Assembly (NCBI RefSeq): GCF_003545815.1
Contig: NZ_PDUW01000001.1
Span: forward strand, 310,001 to 374,000
Direction of reading: 5' to 3'
Source: Pusillimonas caeni
Lineage (GTDB): Bacteria > Pseudomonadota > Gammaproteobacteria > Burkholderiales > Burkholderiaceae_B
DNA: 64,000 bases
Shown here piece by piece: positions 26,847 to 35,053 of the stretch. Both the position numbers and the translations under genes were made by a program. The stretch's first letter is position 1. The number at the start of each line of letters is the position of its first letter. The notes beneath the pieces are model-generated. The model ran no database searches and was not told where the DNA came from. It saw only the letters and a list, made by a program, of their open reading frames with translations.

Positions 26847-27173
26847 TCAAAATGCATCGACTTCCCATTCATACTCGACCGCCACTTCTCCGAGCACGCG
26901 CAAGCGGGCCAGAGGCTCCATGTCCAGCGCATCGAGCAGGCGGCGGTTGAAACCCTCGAGCGTCGCCTTGGCGCGATCCGCGAACTCGGGGTCGACCGCC
27001 TGGTCTTCGTACTTGATGACGTAGGTCTGCGCCGCGACGCCCACGACGAAATACAGGCCGGCGTTGTCCGGATCGGCTTTCATGAGCTCGAAAGCCTCTT
27101 TGAAGAAGAGCTTGAAAGAGTCGCTGCCCGACTCGGAATGCGCAAAGCGCTCGGTGATTTCTTTGAACGTCAT
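26847..27173 (-). CDS. Small conserved-looking protein of unknown function
   Basis: A 108-residue soluble protein, mostly helical by composition, acidic, with no signal peptide. A FKLFFKEAFELMKADPDN region and an ADRAKATLEGFNRRLLDAL helix can be seen. I do not recognise a domain. It has GGAG about ten bases before the ATG and codon use like its neighbours, so it is probably a real gene. The opposite-strand frame over the same bases (26844-27206) is less protein-like and was rejected. It lies between pagL and an XRE regulator gene, on the same strand as both. Confidence 0.6.
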   Translation of the reverse strand: MTFKEITERFAHSESGSDSFKLFFKEAFELMKADPDNAGLYFVVGVAAQTYVIKYEDQAVDPEFADRAKATLEGFNRRLLDALDMEPLARLRVLGEVAVEYEWEVDAF

Positions 27174-27335
27174 TGGATGATGACTCCGCTTCAAGACAAA
27201 CTGTAAACCTGCGACACGCCGGCCGCACCTCGCCGGCCGCGCCTATGTCTGTATGCTAAATCATAAACGCCTTGTGCATCGGACGCAGCCCGATTCAACT
27301 GAACCGCCGCCCCGTCCGCCGCATGCCGGCGTACG

Positions 27336-28235
27336 CTAGAAACCGGCCAGAAGCTGCCGAAGATGCCGTGCTCCCGATTTTCCCTTGTAAGCATGACGCC
27401 ACAGCTTCGAGATCATGTTCTCGTACAACCGCAAGGCCTGGGGCGACTCGGTAACGGTGGCGATGCCATTGCGCACATTGGGCAGCTCGGCCAGCCGGAA
27501 CGGGCTGACGGCCAGCGCCTTCTTGCGGCCCATGGTGAACACCTGGAAGGTCGAGGCCGGCATGGTGTCGTCCACCAGGGCGATCTGCACGTGCAGGGGC
27601 TCGCTTTCCATCAATTCGGCCATGTGCTCCACCTCGGCGCGCGCAGCCGCCTGGCGGGCCTTGCGCGTACGCGCGGGCAGATCCATGCGGCCCACCAGGC
27701 CGTTGTGCAGGAAGCGCTCCAGTTCGCGCAGGCCGACCAGGCTGATCAGGTGCGGACGCCGCTGCTCGAACGCCGCCTTGCGCTCGGCGATCAGCCGTAT
27801 CAGTTCGTCGACCTCCTTCTGCTTGAGCACGCCGCCGGTTTCGCGCGGCGTGGCCTCCAGCAGCATGGACCTCATGTGCTCCAGATAGTGATCGGAAGTC
27901 AGCAGCAGCGAAACAGGCTCGAAGTGCGCAAAAATACGTTCCGACCGCTGCTCGAGCTGGCGCATGCGCTCGAACAGCCCCAGGGCGTTCGAGTAATACT
28001 CGACCTCGACGCCCAGCAAGGACGCCAGCGACGCATTCAGCAGATGCGCCAGCCGCTCCAGCATCTCGATCTTGACGATCTCGCCTTTTTCCATGCGGTA
28101 GACCACCGCGCGCGACACGCCCAGCCGTTCGGCCACGTCCTCGGCCTGCAGCCCCGCTCCGACCCGATAGGCCCGGAGCCGGTTGCCAAGCGCTGCATAA
28201 TCGATGCTTGATTTGAAGGGTCGTGCAGCGCTCAT
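27336..28235 (-). CDS. XRE-family transcriptional regulator of the orotate operon
   Basis: A 299-residue protein. A Cro/C1-type helix-turn-helix (about 13-70; LGNRLRAYRVGAGL then AEDVAERLGVSRAVVYRMEKG in part) is followed by a 220-residue helical C-terminal domain of unknown type, larger than in simple XRE repressors. Its start overlaps the last 4 bases of pyrE, making it the last gene of the MFS-pyrK-pyrD-hydrolase-aspA-pyrE operon. It therefore probably senses a pathway compound (orotate, carbamoylaspartate or aspartate) and controls the operon promoter near 34.8-35.0 kb. Whether it activates or represses cannot be told. Confidence 0.85.
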   Translation of the reverse strand: MSAARPFKSSIDYAALGNRLRAYRVGAGLQAEDVAERLGVSRAVVYRMEKGEIVKIEMLERLAHLLNASLASLLGVEVEYYSNALGLFERMRQLEQRSERIFAHFEPVSLLLTSDHYLEHMRSMLLEATPRETGGVLKQKEVDELIRLIAERKAAFEQRRPHLISLVGLRELERFLHNGLVGRMDLPARTRKARQAAARAEVEHMAELMESEPLHVQIALVDDTMPASTFQVFTMGRKKALAVSPFRLAELPNVRNGIATVTESPQALRLYENMISKLWRHAYKGKSGARHLRQLLAGF

Positions 28236-28924
28236 CTGGGCGGGCTCGCCTCGGAATACGAAGCCCGCCCTCCCCTGTCGCGCGACCAGGCGGCGGGATC
28301 GCTCAGGAAATCGGCCAGTTCGTCAAGCACGGGGCGGGGGAAGTCGCCGCGTTCGCGGGCCACGGCCAGCACGTCCCGCCAGGTTGCCAGCGCATGCACG
28401 CTCACCCCCAGGGGCCCGAGCAGCTGATCGGTGGGAAAAGTGCCGTAGTCGAAAACGATGAAAAGGTCCTCGACCCGGGCCCCGCAGGCCGACAAGGCCT
28501 GGCAGAACCGCAGCTTGGACTGCCCGCCCGCCATCATGTCGTCCACCAGCAGCACCTTGGAGCCCGGTTGCAACACTCCCTCGACCTGGCTCTGCCCCGC
28601 CTGCTTCTTGCGCACGTACTGCAGCGGAAGGTCCAGCGCCTCGGCCAGCCAGGCCGCCAGGGCGATGCCGCTGGCCTCGCCGCCCACGATCGAGGCGACG
28701 CCCTCGAGCGCGCCCTTGGCCGACAGCAAGGCTTGCGCCCGCCCGACGATGTCGCGGCGCAGGGCCGGAAAAGAGATCAGGCGCCGACAGTCGATGTAGA
28801 CCGGGCTGGCCCACCCCGACGGCAGACGGAAAGGCTCATCGGTGCGAGCCGTTACGCAGCCCGCGTCCAGCAAGGCGGCCGCGACGGCTTTCGAATTGGA
28901 ATCGGGTGTGTAGTGCGTAGTCAC
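28232..28924 (-). CDS. pyrE: Orotate phosphoribosyltransferase
   Basis: A 230-residue enzyme that joins orotate to PRPP to make OMP. The PRPP-binding motif VLLVDDMMAGGQSK, the SIVGGEASGIALAAWLAE loop and the YVRKKQ flexible catalytic loop are all intact. It starts with GTG, preceded by GGAG six bases upstream. In this operon it is 45 bp downstream of aspartase and overlaps the XRE gene. It may be the cell's biosynthetic pyrE, placed where orotate imported or released by the operon can also be salvaged, or a dedicated copy. I cannot tell if another pyrE exists. Confidence 0.92.
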   Translation of the reverse strand: MTTHYTPDSNSKAVAAALLDAGCVTARTDEPFRLPSGWASPVYIDCRRLISFPALRRDIVGRAQALLSAKGALEGVASIVGGEASGIALAAWLAEALDLPLQYVRKKQAGQSQVEGVLQPGSKVLLVDDMMAGGQSKLRFCQALSACGARVEDLFIVFDYGTFPTDQLLGPLGVSVHALATWRDVLAVARERGDFPRPVLDELADFLSDPAAWSRDRGGRASYSEASPPR

Positions 28925-28969
28925 GATATCTCCACTTTCCCCCGAAAGGCGGATTCCGCCGTTCAGAGC

Positions 28970-30427
28970 CTAACTGTTTTCATCCCCCGCCTCGGGCGGG
29001 GCGACGCGCTGCGCCCGGTTGACCAGTTCGTAGACGCGCGGCTGCGTCAGCACCTCGTGGCGCAGCGCATCGTCCAGTTCGCTTTCGGTCATCAATTGAC
29101 GGTGCAGGATGACGTCCCGGACAGTGGTGCCGTTGGCATAGGCTTCGGCCGCCACCGCGGTGGCCGCCTCGTAGCCGATGAAGGGGTTCAGCGCCGTCAC
29201 CAGTGAAATCGACCTGTCCAGATTGCTCTTGAGACGCTCGGGATTGGCCGTGATGCCCTTGACGCAGCGGTCGGCAAGCGTCATGCAGCCGTTGGTCAGG
29301 TGCTTGAAGCTGCGGAACAGGGCGTTGGCGATAATGGGTTCGAAGGCGTTGAGCTGCAATTGGCCCGCCTCGGCCGCCATGGTGACGGTAAGGTCGTTGC
29401 CGATGACCTCGAAGGCGATCTGGTTGACGACCTCGGGAATGACGGGGTTGACCTTGCCCGGCATGATGGACGAACCGGCCTGCATGGGAGGCAGGTTGAT
29501 TTCGCCGAAGCCCGAGCGCGGCCCGCTGGACAACAGCCGCAAGTCGCTGCATACCTTGGACAGTTTCACGGCGATGCGCTTGAGCAGCCCGGACAGCTGC
29601 ACGAAGGCGCCGCAATCCTGCGTCGCCTCGATCAGGTTGGGCGCGGTGCACAGCGTCAGCCCGGTGATGCGGTTCAGCGACTGCAAGGCCTTGGCTGCAT
29701 AGTCGGGGTGGGCGGTAATGCCGGTGCCGATGGCCGTCGCCCCCAGGTTGATCTCGCTGATGAGAACCTTGGCCTCGCCCAGCCGCATGATGTCTTCTTC
29801 GAGCATGCGCGCGTAGGTGGAAAACTCCTGCCCCAGGGTCATGGGCACGGCATCCTGCAGCTGCGTGCGGCCTATCTTCAGCAAAGGAGAGAACTCCACC
29901 GCCTTGGCGTCGAACGCGGCGCGCAGATGCTCCATGGCGGCCAGCAGGCGGTCCATGGAAAAAAGCGTGGCGATGCGCAGGGCCGTCGGGTAGACGTCGT
30001 TGGTGCTCTGCGCCATGTTGACGTCTTCGTTGGGATGCAGGAACTTGTACTGGCCGCGCTCGTGCCCCATGAGTTCGAGCGCCCGATTGCAGATGACCTC
30101 GTTGGCGTTCATGTTGGTCGACGTGCCGGCGCCGCCTTGGATCACGTCCACTACGAACTGATCGTGCAGGGCTCCGCCGCGCACTTCTTCGCATGCCGCC
30201 ACGATGACGTCGCGCTTTTTGGTCGCCAGCAGGCCGAGCTCGGTATTGGCTTCGGCCGCGGCCTGCTTGACCGACGCCAACGCCACCACCAGCTCGGGGA
30301 AAACGGAAACCGGCGTACCCGAGATCTGGAAGTTCTCGCACGCACGCAGCGTGTGCACCCCATAATAGGCATCGATAGGCACTTCGCGCTCGCCCAGGAG
30401 GTCGCGCTCGATGCGAAACTCGCTCAT
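28970..30427 (-). CDS. aspA: Aspartate ammonia-lyase
   Basis: A 485-residue lyase of the fumarase/aspartase superfamily. The early ERDLLGEREVP and GVHTLRA motifs are aspartase-like, the NEDVNMAQSTNDVYPTA block binds substrate (about 133-149), and the mobile signature loop GSSIMPGKVNPVIPE carries the catalytic serine. It converts aspartate to fumarate and ammonia, feeding the TCA cycle. The ATG at 30427 has GAGGG upstream, inside the end of the preceding gene, and the gap to the M20 hydrolase is 8 bp, so they are tightly coupled. In this operon it would consume the aspartate produced from N-carbamoylaspartate. Confidence 0.93.
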   Translation of the reverse strand: MSEFRIERDLLGEREVPIDAYYGVHTLRACENFQISGTPVSVFPELVVALASVKQAAAEANTELGLLATKKRDVIVAACEEVRGGALHDQFVVDVIQGGAGTSTNMNANEVICNRALELMGHERGQYKFLHPNEDVNMAQSTNDVYPTALRIATLFSMDRLLAAMEHLRAAFDAKAVEFSPLLKIGRTQLQDAVPMTLGQEFSTYARMLEEDIMRLGEAKVLISEINLGATAIGTGITAHPDYAAKALQSLNRITGLTLCTAPNLIEATQDCGAFVQLSGLLKRIAVKLSKVCSDLRLLSSGPRSGFGEINLPPMQAGSSIMPGKVNPVIPEVVNQIAFEVIGNDLTVTMAAEAGQLQLNAFEPIIANALFRSFKHLTNGCMTLADRCVKGITANPERLKSNLDRSISLVTALNPFIGYEAATAVAAEAYANGTTVRDVILHRQLMTESELDDALRHEVLTQPRVYELVNRAQRVAPPEAGDENS

Positions 30428-30435
30428 ATAAACCC

Positions 30436-31692
30436 TCAAGATAATTGGTCCAGGGCGTCGGCCAATACCTGCACGCCCAACATGAAATCTTCGATCTCCA
30501 TCGCTTCGTGAGGATTATGGGAACCGTTCTGGTTGCGCACGAACAGCATGCCGCTGGGTATGCCGGCGTTGGCAAACAGCGACGCGTCGTGCCCCGCGCC
30601 GCTGGGAATCACTTCGTAGGGCGCGCCGCGTTCTTCACAGGCTCTGGACAAAATATCGCAGATTCGGGGGTCCATAGTAGCCGGTTCGCTGAATACGCGC
30701 CGGTCGAATTCGAATTTCACCCCTCTTTCGCGGCTGATGGCCGAGCATTCGGCGCGCATCAATTGATAAAAAGCCTCGAGCGTGTCGGTGCTTTTGCTGC
30801 GGGCTTCGAGGCTGAAGCCGACCCGGCCGGGAATGCGCGAAATAGAGTGCTCGGCCGGATCGGTCTGGACGATGCCGGCCGTGACCACCAGGTCGGTGCC
30901 GCGCTCGAGCAGCACCCGCCAATGCTCGTCCAGCCGCATGATGAGATCGGACACGGCGAACATGGCGTCATGGCGCAGCCAGCGGGGAACGACGCCCGAA
31001 TGCTGGGCGTCGCCCAGGCACTCGATGCGATTGTGGCGGATGTTGCCGCGTATGCCGGACACCACCGCCACGGGCAGTTGCCGCGCCACCATGACGGGCC
31101 CCTGCTCGATATGCAGTTCGAAGTAAGCCAGGATGCGGCCGAGGTCGACCAGGACTTCCTGCGCCCGTATGGCCTCGATGTCGGCCCCCACGCGCTCCAT
31201 GTACTGCGCCAGCGTGTCGCCCGTCGTGCGCTGGGTCAGGTCCAGGTCCGCCTGGCTGAGCTTGCCCAGCAGGGCGCTGGAGCCCATATAGGCCTTGCCG
31301 AACCAGGCGCTTTCTTCGCCCCGGAAGGCAACCACGCGAAGAGGCGGCCCCTTGGCGCCGCCTTCGCGCTGGCGCGCGATCAGGCACAACAGCCCGGCCA
31401 CCACGCCGGCCAGCCCGTCGTAGTTGCCGCCCTGGGGCACTGAATCAATGTGCGACCCCACCCAGGCGGCGGGCGTCTCGGCCGCGAGATCCGGCGCGCT
31501 GAATACGAGGTTGGCGGCCCGGTCGGCTTCGACCGCAAGCCCTTCGGCCTCGGCCAGCCGCGTCAGGTAGTCGCCCGCGGCCGACTCGCCCTCGCCATAG
31601 CTTTCACGCGTTACGCCGACGCCGTCGAATGACATCTCGCGGATGTCGTTGAAGATCTGTTCGGCCAGATCGCGGTACTGCATGAGATCCAT
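30436..31692 (-). CDS. M20 family N-carbamoyl-L-amino acid hydrolase (candidate ureidosuccinase)
   Basis: A 418-residue zinc or manganese amidohydrolase of the allantoate amidohydrolase / beta-ureidopropionase / L-carbamoylase group. Metal ligands are His81 (GSHIDSVP), Asp92 (GGNYDG) and Glu in FRGEES (126-127), with later ligands in HIEQGP and in NGSHNPHEAM near the C-terminus. The group cleaves N-carbamoyl groups to ammonia and carbon dioxide. Placed between a dihydroorotate dehydrogenase and an aspartase, the natural substrate would be N-carbamoyl-L-aspartate, giving aspartate. The ATG has GGGAG seven bases upstream. Allantoate or other ureido acids remain possible; no purine catabolism gene is nearby. 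Confidence 0.85.
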   Translation of the reverse strand: MDLMQYRDLAEQIFNDIREMSFDGVGVTRESYGEGESAAGDYLTRLAEAEGLAVEADRAANLVFSAPDLAAETPAAWVGSHIDSVPQGGNYDGLAGVVAGLLCLIARQREGGAKGPPLRVVAFRGEESAWFGKAYMGSSALLGKLSQADLDLTQRTTGDTLAQYMERVGADIEAIRAQEVLVDLGRILAYFELHIEQGPVMVARQLPVAVVSGIRGNIRHNRIECLGDAQHSGVVPRWLRHDAMFAVSDLIMRLDEHWRVLLERGTDLVVTAGIVQTDPAEHSISRIPGRVGFSLEARSKSTDTLEAFYQLMRAECSAISRERGVKFEFDRRVFSEPATMDPRICDILSRACEERGAPYEVIPSGAGHDASLFANAGIPSGMLFVRNQNGSHNPHEAMEIEDFMLGVQVLADALDQLS

Positions 31693-31726
31693 TGCGCTCT
31701 CCCGGAACCGTCTAAGCCCAGCCCCA

Positions 31727-32677
31727 TCAACCGGACTGCTGGGCAAAACGCAGCCAGCGGTCGGTCAATTGGCGATCGAGCTTGACCTGGCCGGTGAGCT
31801 CGCTGATGTCTTCGATGCCCATTTCATCGCAATAGGCGTGCAGCCCATCGATGATTTTCTGCATCACCCCCGGATCGATGAACGATGCCGTGCCCACCTG
31901 CACCGCCGTCGCCCCGGCCAGCATGAATTCGACCGCGTCCTCGGCGCAGCCGATGCCGCCGCAGCCTATGATGGGAATGTGGACGCTGCGATAGCATTGG
32001 TGGACCATGCGCAGCGCAACCGGCTTGATGGCCGGCCCGGACAGGCCGCCCATGACGTTGCCCAGCTTGGGCTTGCGCGTGCGCACGTCGATCGACATGC
32101 CCAGCATGGTGTTGCCCATGACGATGCCGTCCGCTCCGGCTTCTTCGGCCGCCTTGGCCACCACGGCCACATGGGACGCGTTGGGGGTGAGCTTGGCCCA
32201 GAAGGGATGGCTGGTATGGCGCCGTATGGCGCTGACCGCCTTATAGGTCGTTTCCGGATCCATGGCAAAGGCCATGCCGTCGGCCTCGAGATTCGGACAG
32301 GAGATATTGGCTTCGATGACGGCCACTTCGGGCAGCGACATCTCGGCCACGGCCCGGGCGAACTCGTCGACCGTGTCGGCCGAAATGGAAACGACCACGG
32401 GTGTGTCGTAGCGGGTATAGGGAGGCAGCACTTCGCGCCGGTAGTAGTCCAGCCCCTTGCTGGGTATGCCGATGGAATTGAGCATGCCGCTGGGGGTTTC
32501 GGCCACACGCGGGGTCGGGTTGCCGGCCCGGCTCTTGGGCGACACGCTTTTGATCACCAGCGCCCCGAGCTGGTTGAAATCCAGGGCTTCGGAATATTCG
32601 ATGGCGAAGCAGCCGGAGGCCGGCATGACCGGATTGCGCAGTTGCAGGTCTCCGACCTTGACATTGAGCTTAGCCAA
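31727..32677 (-). CDS. Dihydroorotate dehydrogenase, class 1B catalytic subunit (PyrDB-like)
   Basis: A 316-residue FMN TIM barrel. Class 1B features: MPASGCF (18-24), Lys43 (VIKSVS), the flavin/orotate loop GMLNSIG with Asn67, NISCPN with catalytic Cys127 and Asn129, Lys162, and GNTMLGMSID with Asn189/Thr190. All orotate-contacting residues that I can place are kept, so the substrate should be dihydroorotate/orotate. The start is a TTG preceded by a GGAGG-type site; it overlaps the pyrK-like stop by 8 bases. Gram-negative bacteria normally use the membrane class 2 enzyme for biosynthesis, so this NAD-linked form suggests a catabolic role. Confidence 0.9.
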   Translation of the reverse strand: MAKLNVKVGDLQLRNPVMPASGCFAIEYSEALDFNQLGALVIKSVSPKSRAGNPTPRVAETPSGMLNSIGIPSKGLDYYRREVLPPYTRYDTPVVVSISADTVDEFARAVAEMSLPEVAVIEANISCPNLEADGMAFAMDPETTYKAVSAIRRHTSHPFWAKLTPNASHVAVVAKAAEEAGADGIVMGNTMLGMSIDVRTRKPKLGNVMGGLSGPAIKPVALRMVHQCYRSVHIPIIGCGGIGCAEDAVEFMLAGATAVQVGTASFIDPGVMQKIIDGLHAYCDEMGIEDISELTGQVKLDRQLTDRWLRFAQQSG

Positions 32678-33521
32678 ACTCCACCTCCCCGACCACGTCG
32701 CGTATCGAAAAGACCGGCCCTTCGCGGCAGACGCGCAGGAATTGCTTGTCGCCGCCCTCGGTGTCGAACAGGCGCACACAGGACAGGCAGACGCCCATTC
32801 CACAGGCCATGCGCTGCTCCATCGCCACCTGGCCGAGCACATCGGGAAAATCGGCAAGCACCCGCTGCAGCAGCATCAGCAGGCGATGCGAGCCGCAGGT
32901 GTAGACGGCATCGTGCCTGTGCTGCTCGAGCAGCCGGCGTATCAGGACTTCGACCGCGTCCACGTCGGACGAGCCGTCGCTGTCGTAGACGCAGTGCACG
33001 TCGGCGGGAGCGCCGCGCAGGAACTCGTCCCGCATGAGGTCTTTGGGCGCGCGCGCGGACATGATGGCCGTGATGGCGACACCCCGCGCCGCCGCCATCT
33101 GCACCAGCGGCGCCATGGTGGCCAGCCCCACGCCCCGCGCCACCACCATGATGCGCTTGAAGCCGGGATCGAGGCGGAAGGTGTTGCCCAAGGGGCCGAC
33201 GATGTCCATGTGGCCGCCCGCCGCCAGATCGGAGATGGCGCGGGTACCCAGGCCGGTGACGTTGTACAGGAACTCCAGGGTTTCGGGCTCGGGCCCCATC
33301 CCGTAGACGCTCATGGGCCGCAGCAGAAAAGGCTGCAGGTCGTCGCTGATCGGACACTTCAATTGATAGAACTGGCCGGCCCGCGTCGCCTCGGCCAGCC
33401 GGCCCGGCGCCTTCAGGCGAAGATACTTATAGCGGTCGTTGACCCAACGGTGCTCCACCACTTCGCAGCGATGCGATGCGACGCTCTCGGCATTGCGTTG
33501 AAACCCTTCTTTCTGCGTCAT
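32670..33521 (-). CDS. Dihydroorotate dehydrogenase electron-transfer subunit (PyrK-like)
   Basis: A 283-residue flavoprotein of the ferredoxin-NADP reductase fold. The FAD-binding motif RPMS is at 68-71, the NAD-binding region is about 120-215 (ending TCGSHRLLM), and a C-terminal [2Fe-2S] site is formed by Cys240, 245, 248 and 265 (MACGMGVCLSC, then VCREGPVF). It passes electrons between NAD(H) and the FMN subunit encoded directly downstream with an 8-bp overlap. It is slightly longer than Lactococcus PyrK (about 260). The ATG has AGGGAGG upstream. With class 1B PyrD the pair can reduce orotate with NADH, as known for orotate-fermenting clostridia. Confidence 0.9.
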   Translation of the reverse strand: MTQKEGFQRNAESVASHRCEVVEHRWVNDRYKYLRLKAPGRLAEATRAGQFYQLKCPISDDLQPFLLRPMSVYGMGPEPETLEFLYNVTGLGTRAISDLAAGGHMDIVGPLGNTFRLDPGFKRIMVVARGVGLATMAPLVQMAAARGVAITAIMSARAPKDLMRDEFLRGAPADVHCVYDSDGSSDVDAVEVLIRRLLEQHRHDAVYTCGSHRLLMLLQRVLADFPDVLGQVAMEQRMACGMGVCLSCVRLFDTEGGDKQFLRVCREGPVFSIRDVVGEVEFG

Positions 33522-33573
33522 TGCGCCTCCCTGCCCGGATGGGCGGCCGCGGCCGCCCGCACTGCTTTCAATC

Positions 33574-34815
33574 TCACTCCAGCTCCACGCCCTTGAGCTC
33601 GGGAATGAGGAATATGGTGGCCAGCATGTCGATGACATAAATGGCGGCCAGCAGGCCGATGGCCACGTGGAAGGAATAGGCCATGGCGAGCGCCCCGATC
33701 ACGACCGGGCCGAAGCCGCCGATGGCGCGGCCGATGTTGAACAGGACGTTCTGGGCCGTGGCGCGGGCCTCGGTGGGATACGCCTCGGAAATCAGGGCCC
33801 CGTAACCGCCCAGCATGCCGTTGACGAACACGCCCATAAGCGCGCCGGCCCACAGCATGGTCGCCGGATCGGTCAGCCGCGAGTAGTACAGGACCATGAC
33901 CACGGCGCCCGCCTGGAACAGCAGGAAGCTGGGCTTGCGGCCGATGCGGTCGGCAAGCTGGCCGAACACCCAGATGCCGATGGCCATGCCCACGATGGTG
34001 ACCGACGTCCACATGGCGGACTTGGTGAGCGTGAAGCCCAGTTCGGAGGACAGATAGCTGGGCATCCAGATCATGATGCCGAAGTAGCCGAAGTTCTGCA
34101 CCCCGCACAGGATGATGATGCCTATGCTGACTTTGGTCGTGGCCGCGTCCTTGACCAACAGCCTGAACGACCTGCCCAAGGCGCCTTTCTCCTTGGCCTT
34201 GCGCACGAATACCTCGGGCTCGTGCAAGCGGTTGCGGATGTACCAGGCGATGAAGGCGGGAATGACGCCCACCAGGAACATGCCGCGCCAGCCGATATGG
34301 GGCAGCAGCAAGGGCGTCAGCAGGGCCGCGCCCAGCACGCCCGCCTGCCAGCCCAGCGCCACATAGGAGGACACCCGCGCGCGGTGCTTGGCCGGCCAGG
34401 CCTCGGCGGCCAATGCCATGCCTATGCCGAACTCGCCTCCCAGGCCCAGGCCGGCGATGGTGCGATAGATGAGCAGGTCCCAATAGCCCTGCGCCACCGC
34501 GCACAGCCCCGTGAACACCGCGAACAGCACGATGGTCCAGGTCAAAACGCGCACGCGGCCGTAATAGTCGCTGAGCGAGCCGAAGATGATGCCGCCCGCC
34601 ACGGCGCCCACCAGCGTCCAGGTGACTAGCGAGCCGGCCTGGCTCTGGCTGAGCATCAGTTCGGACGAAATGGCCGACAGCATGAAGCCCAGGATGAGCA
34701 GGTCGAAGCCGTCCATGGCGTAGCCGACGGTCGACCCCGCCAGGGCCCTCCACCCGTATCGGGTGACTTTGTCTTGATCGACGACGGGGGTCGCCGGTTC
34801 GGTCTGAGCTTGCAC
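33574..34815 (-). CDS. MFS transporter (AAHS/SHS type), putative orotate/dihydroorotate importer
   Basis: A 413-residue, 12-helix transporter with the acid:H+ symporter pattern: YAMDGFDLLILGFML in helix 1 (about 32-46), FGSLSDYYGRVRVL in loop 2-3, and GLGGEFGIGMALAAE in helix 4-5. Relatives import carboxylic acids such as benzoates, sialate or lactate. As the first gene of the pyrimidine operon (52 bp before pyrK-like) it most likely imports orotate, dihydroorotate or carbamoylaspartate. The start is a GTG with AGGAG nine bases upstream. The substrate is inferred only from position. Confidence 0.88.
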   Translation of the reverse strand: MQAQTEPATPVVDQDKVTRYGWRALAGSTVGYAMDGFDLLILGFMLSAISSELMLSQSQAGSLVTWTLVGAVAGGIIFGSLSDYYGRVRVLTWTIVLFAVFTGLCAVAQGYWDLLIYRTIAGLGLGGEFGIGMALAAEAWPAKHRARVSSYVALGWQAGVLGAALLTPLLLPHIGWRGMFLVGVIPAFIAWYIRNRLHEPEVFVRKAKEKGALGRSFRLLVKDAATTKVSIGIIILCGVQNFGYFGIMIWMPSYLSSELGFTLTKSAMWTSVTIVGMAIGIWVFGQLADRIGRKPSFLLFQAGAVVMVLYYSRLTDPATMLWAGALMGVFVNGMLGGYGALISEAYPTEARATAQNVLFNIGRAIGGFGPVVIGALAMAYSFHVAIGLLAAIYVIDMLATIFLIPELKGVELE

Positions 34816-34896
34816 GGTTCTACTCCTGTGAAGGATTTTTGACTGTTGAATATGCGGACATCGACGTGCCCTCCCACTCCTATCTAGATTTTGATA

Positions 34897-34943
34897 TTAG
34901 TCTATTTTTTGAGATTTATGTATCGAAACTAATCAGGGTTAGT
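34897..34943. promoter_or_regulatory. A/T-rich operon promoter region with TTAGT/ACTAA repeats
   Basis: Within the AT-rich 34.86-34.96 kb stretch, TTAGT (34897-34901) is followed by the inverted pair ACTAA-TCAGGG-TTAGT (34928-34943). This is the only intergenic space at the head of the orotate operon and is a candidate binding site for the operon's XRE regulator. No experimental motif is known to me. Confidence 0.35.
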
Positions 34944-35053
34944 ACCAATGTTCGATTAAATGGTCAGCAATCCGCAGGCCCGCTAAGGCGAAGGAAAGGC
35001 GTGAATCGGATGGATGGGAAGGAAGCAGAAATACGGCGTCCGGCCTTCAGCAG

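Noticed and set aside
26844-27206. A 120-codon plus-strand frame opposite the unknown small gene
   Set aside because: Its start lacks a ribosome-binding site, and the minus-strand frame has more protein-like helices and a GGAG site.
31727-33521. Reading the PyrD/PyrK-like pair as dihydropyrimidine dehydrogenase (PreA/PreT)
   Set aside because: The PyrD-like protein lacks the C-terminal ferredoxin domain of PreA and keeps the orotate-binding residues; the partner has the PyrK-type four-Cys [2Fe-2S] site.
28232-34815. Reading the orotate operon as ordinary de novo pyrimidine synthesis
   Set aside because: It contains aspartase, a carbamoyl hydrolase and an importer, which run against biosynthesis, and lacks pyrB, pyrC and pyrF.
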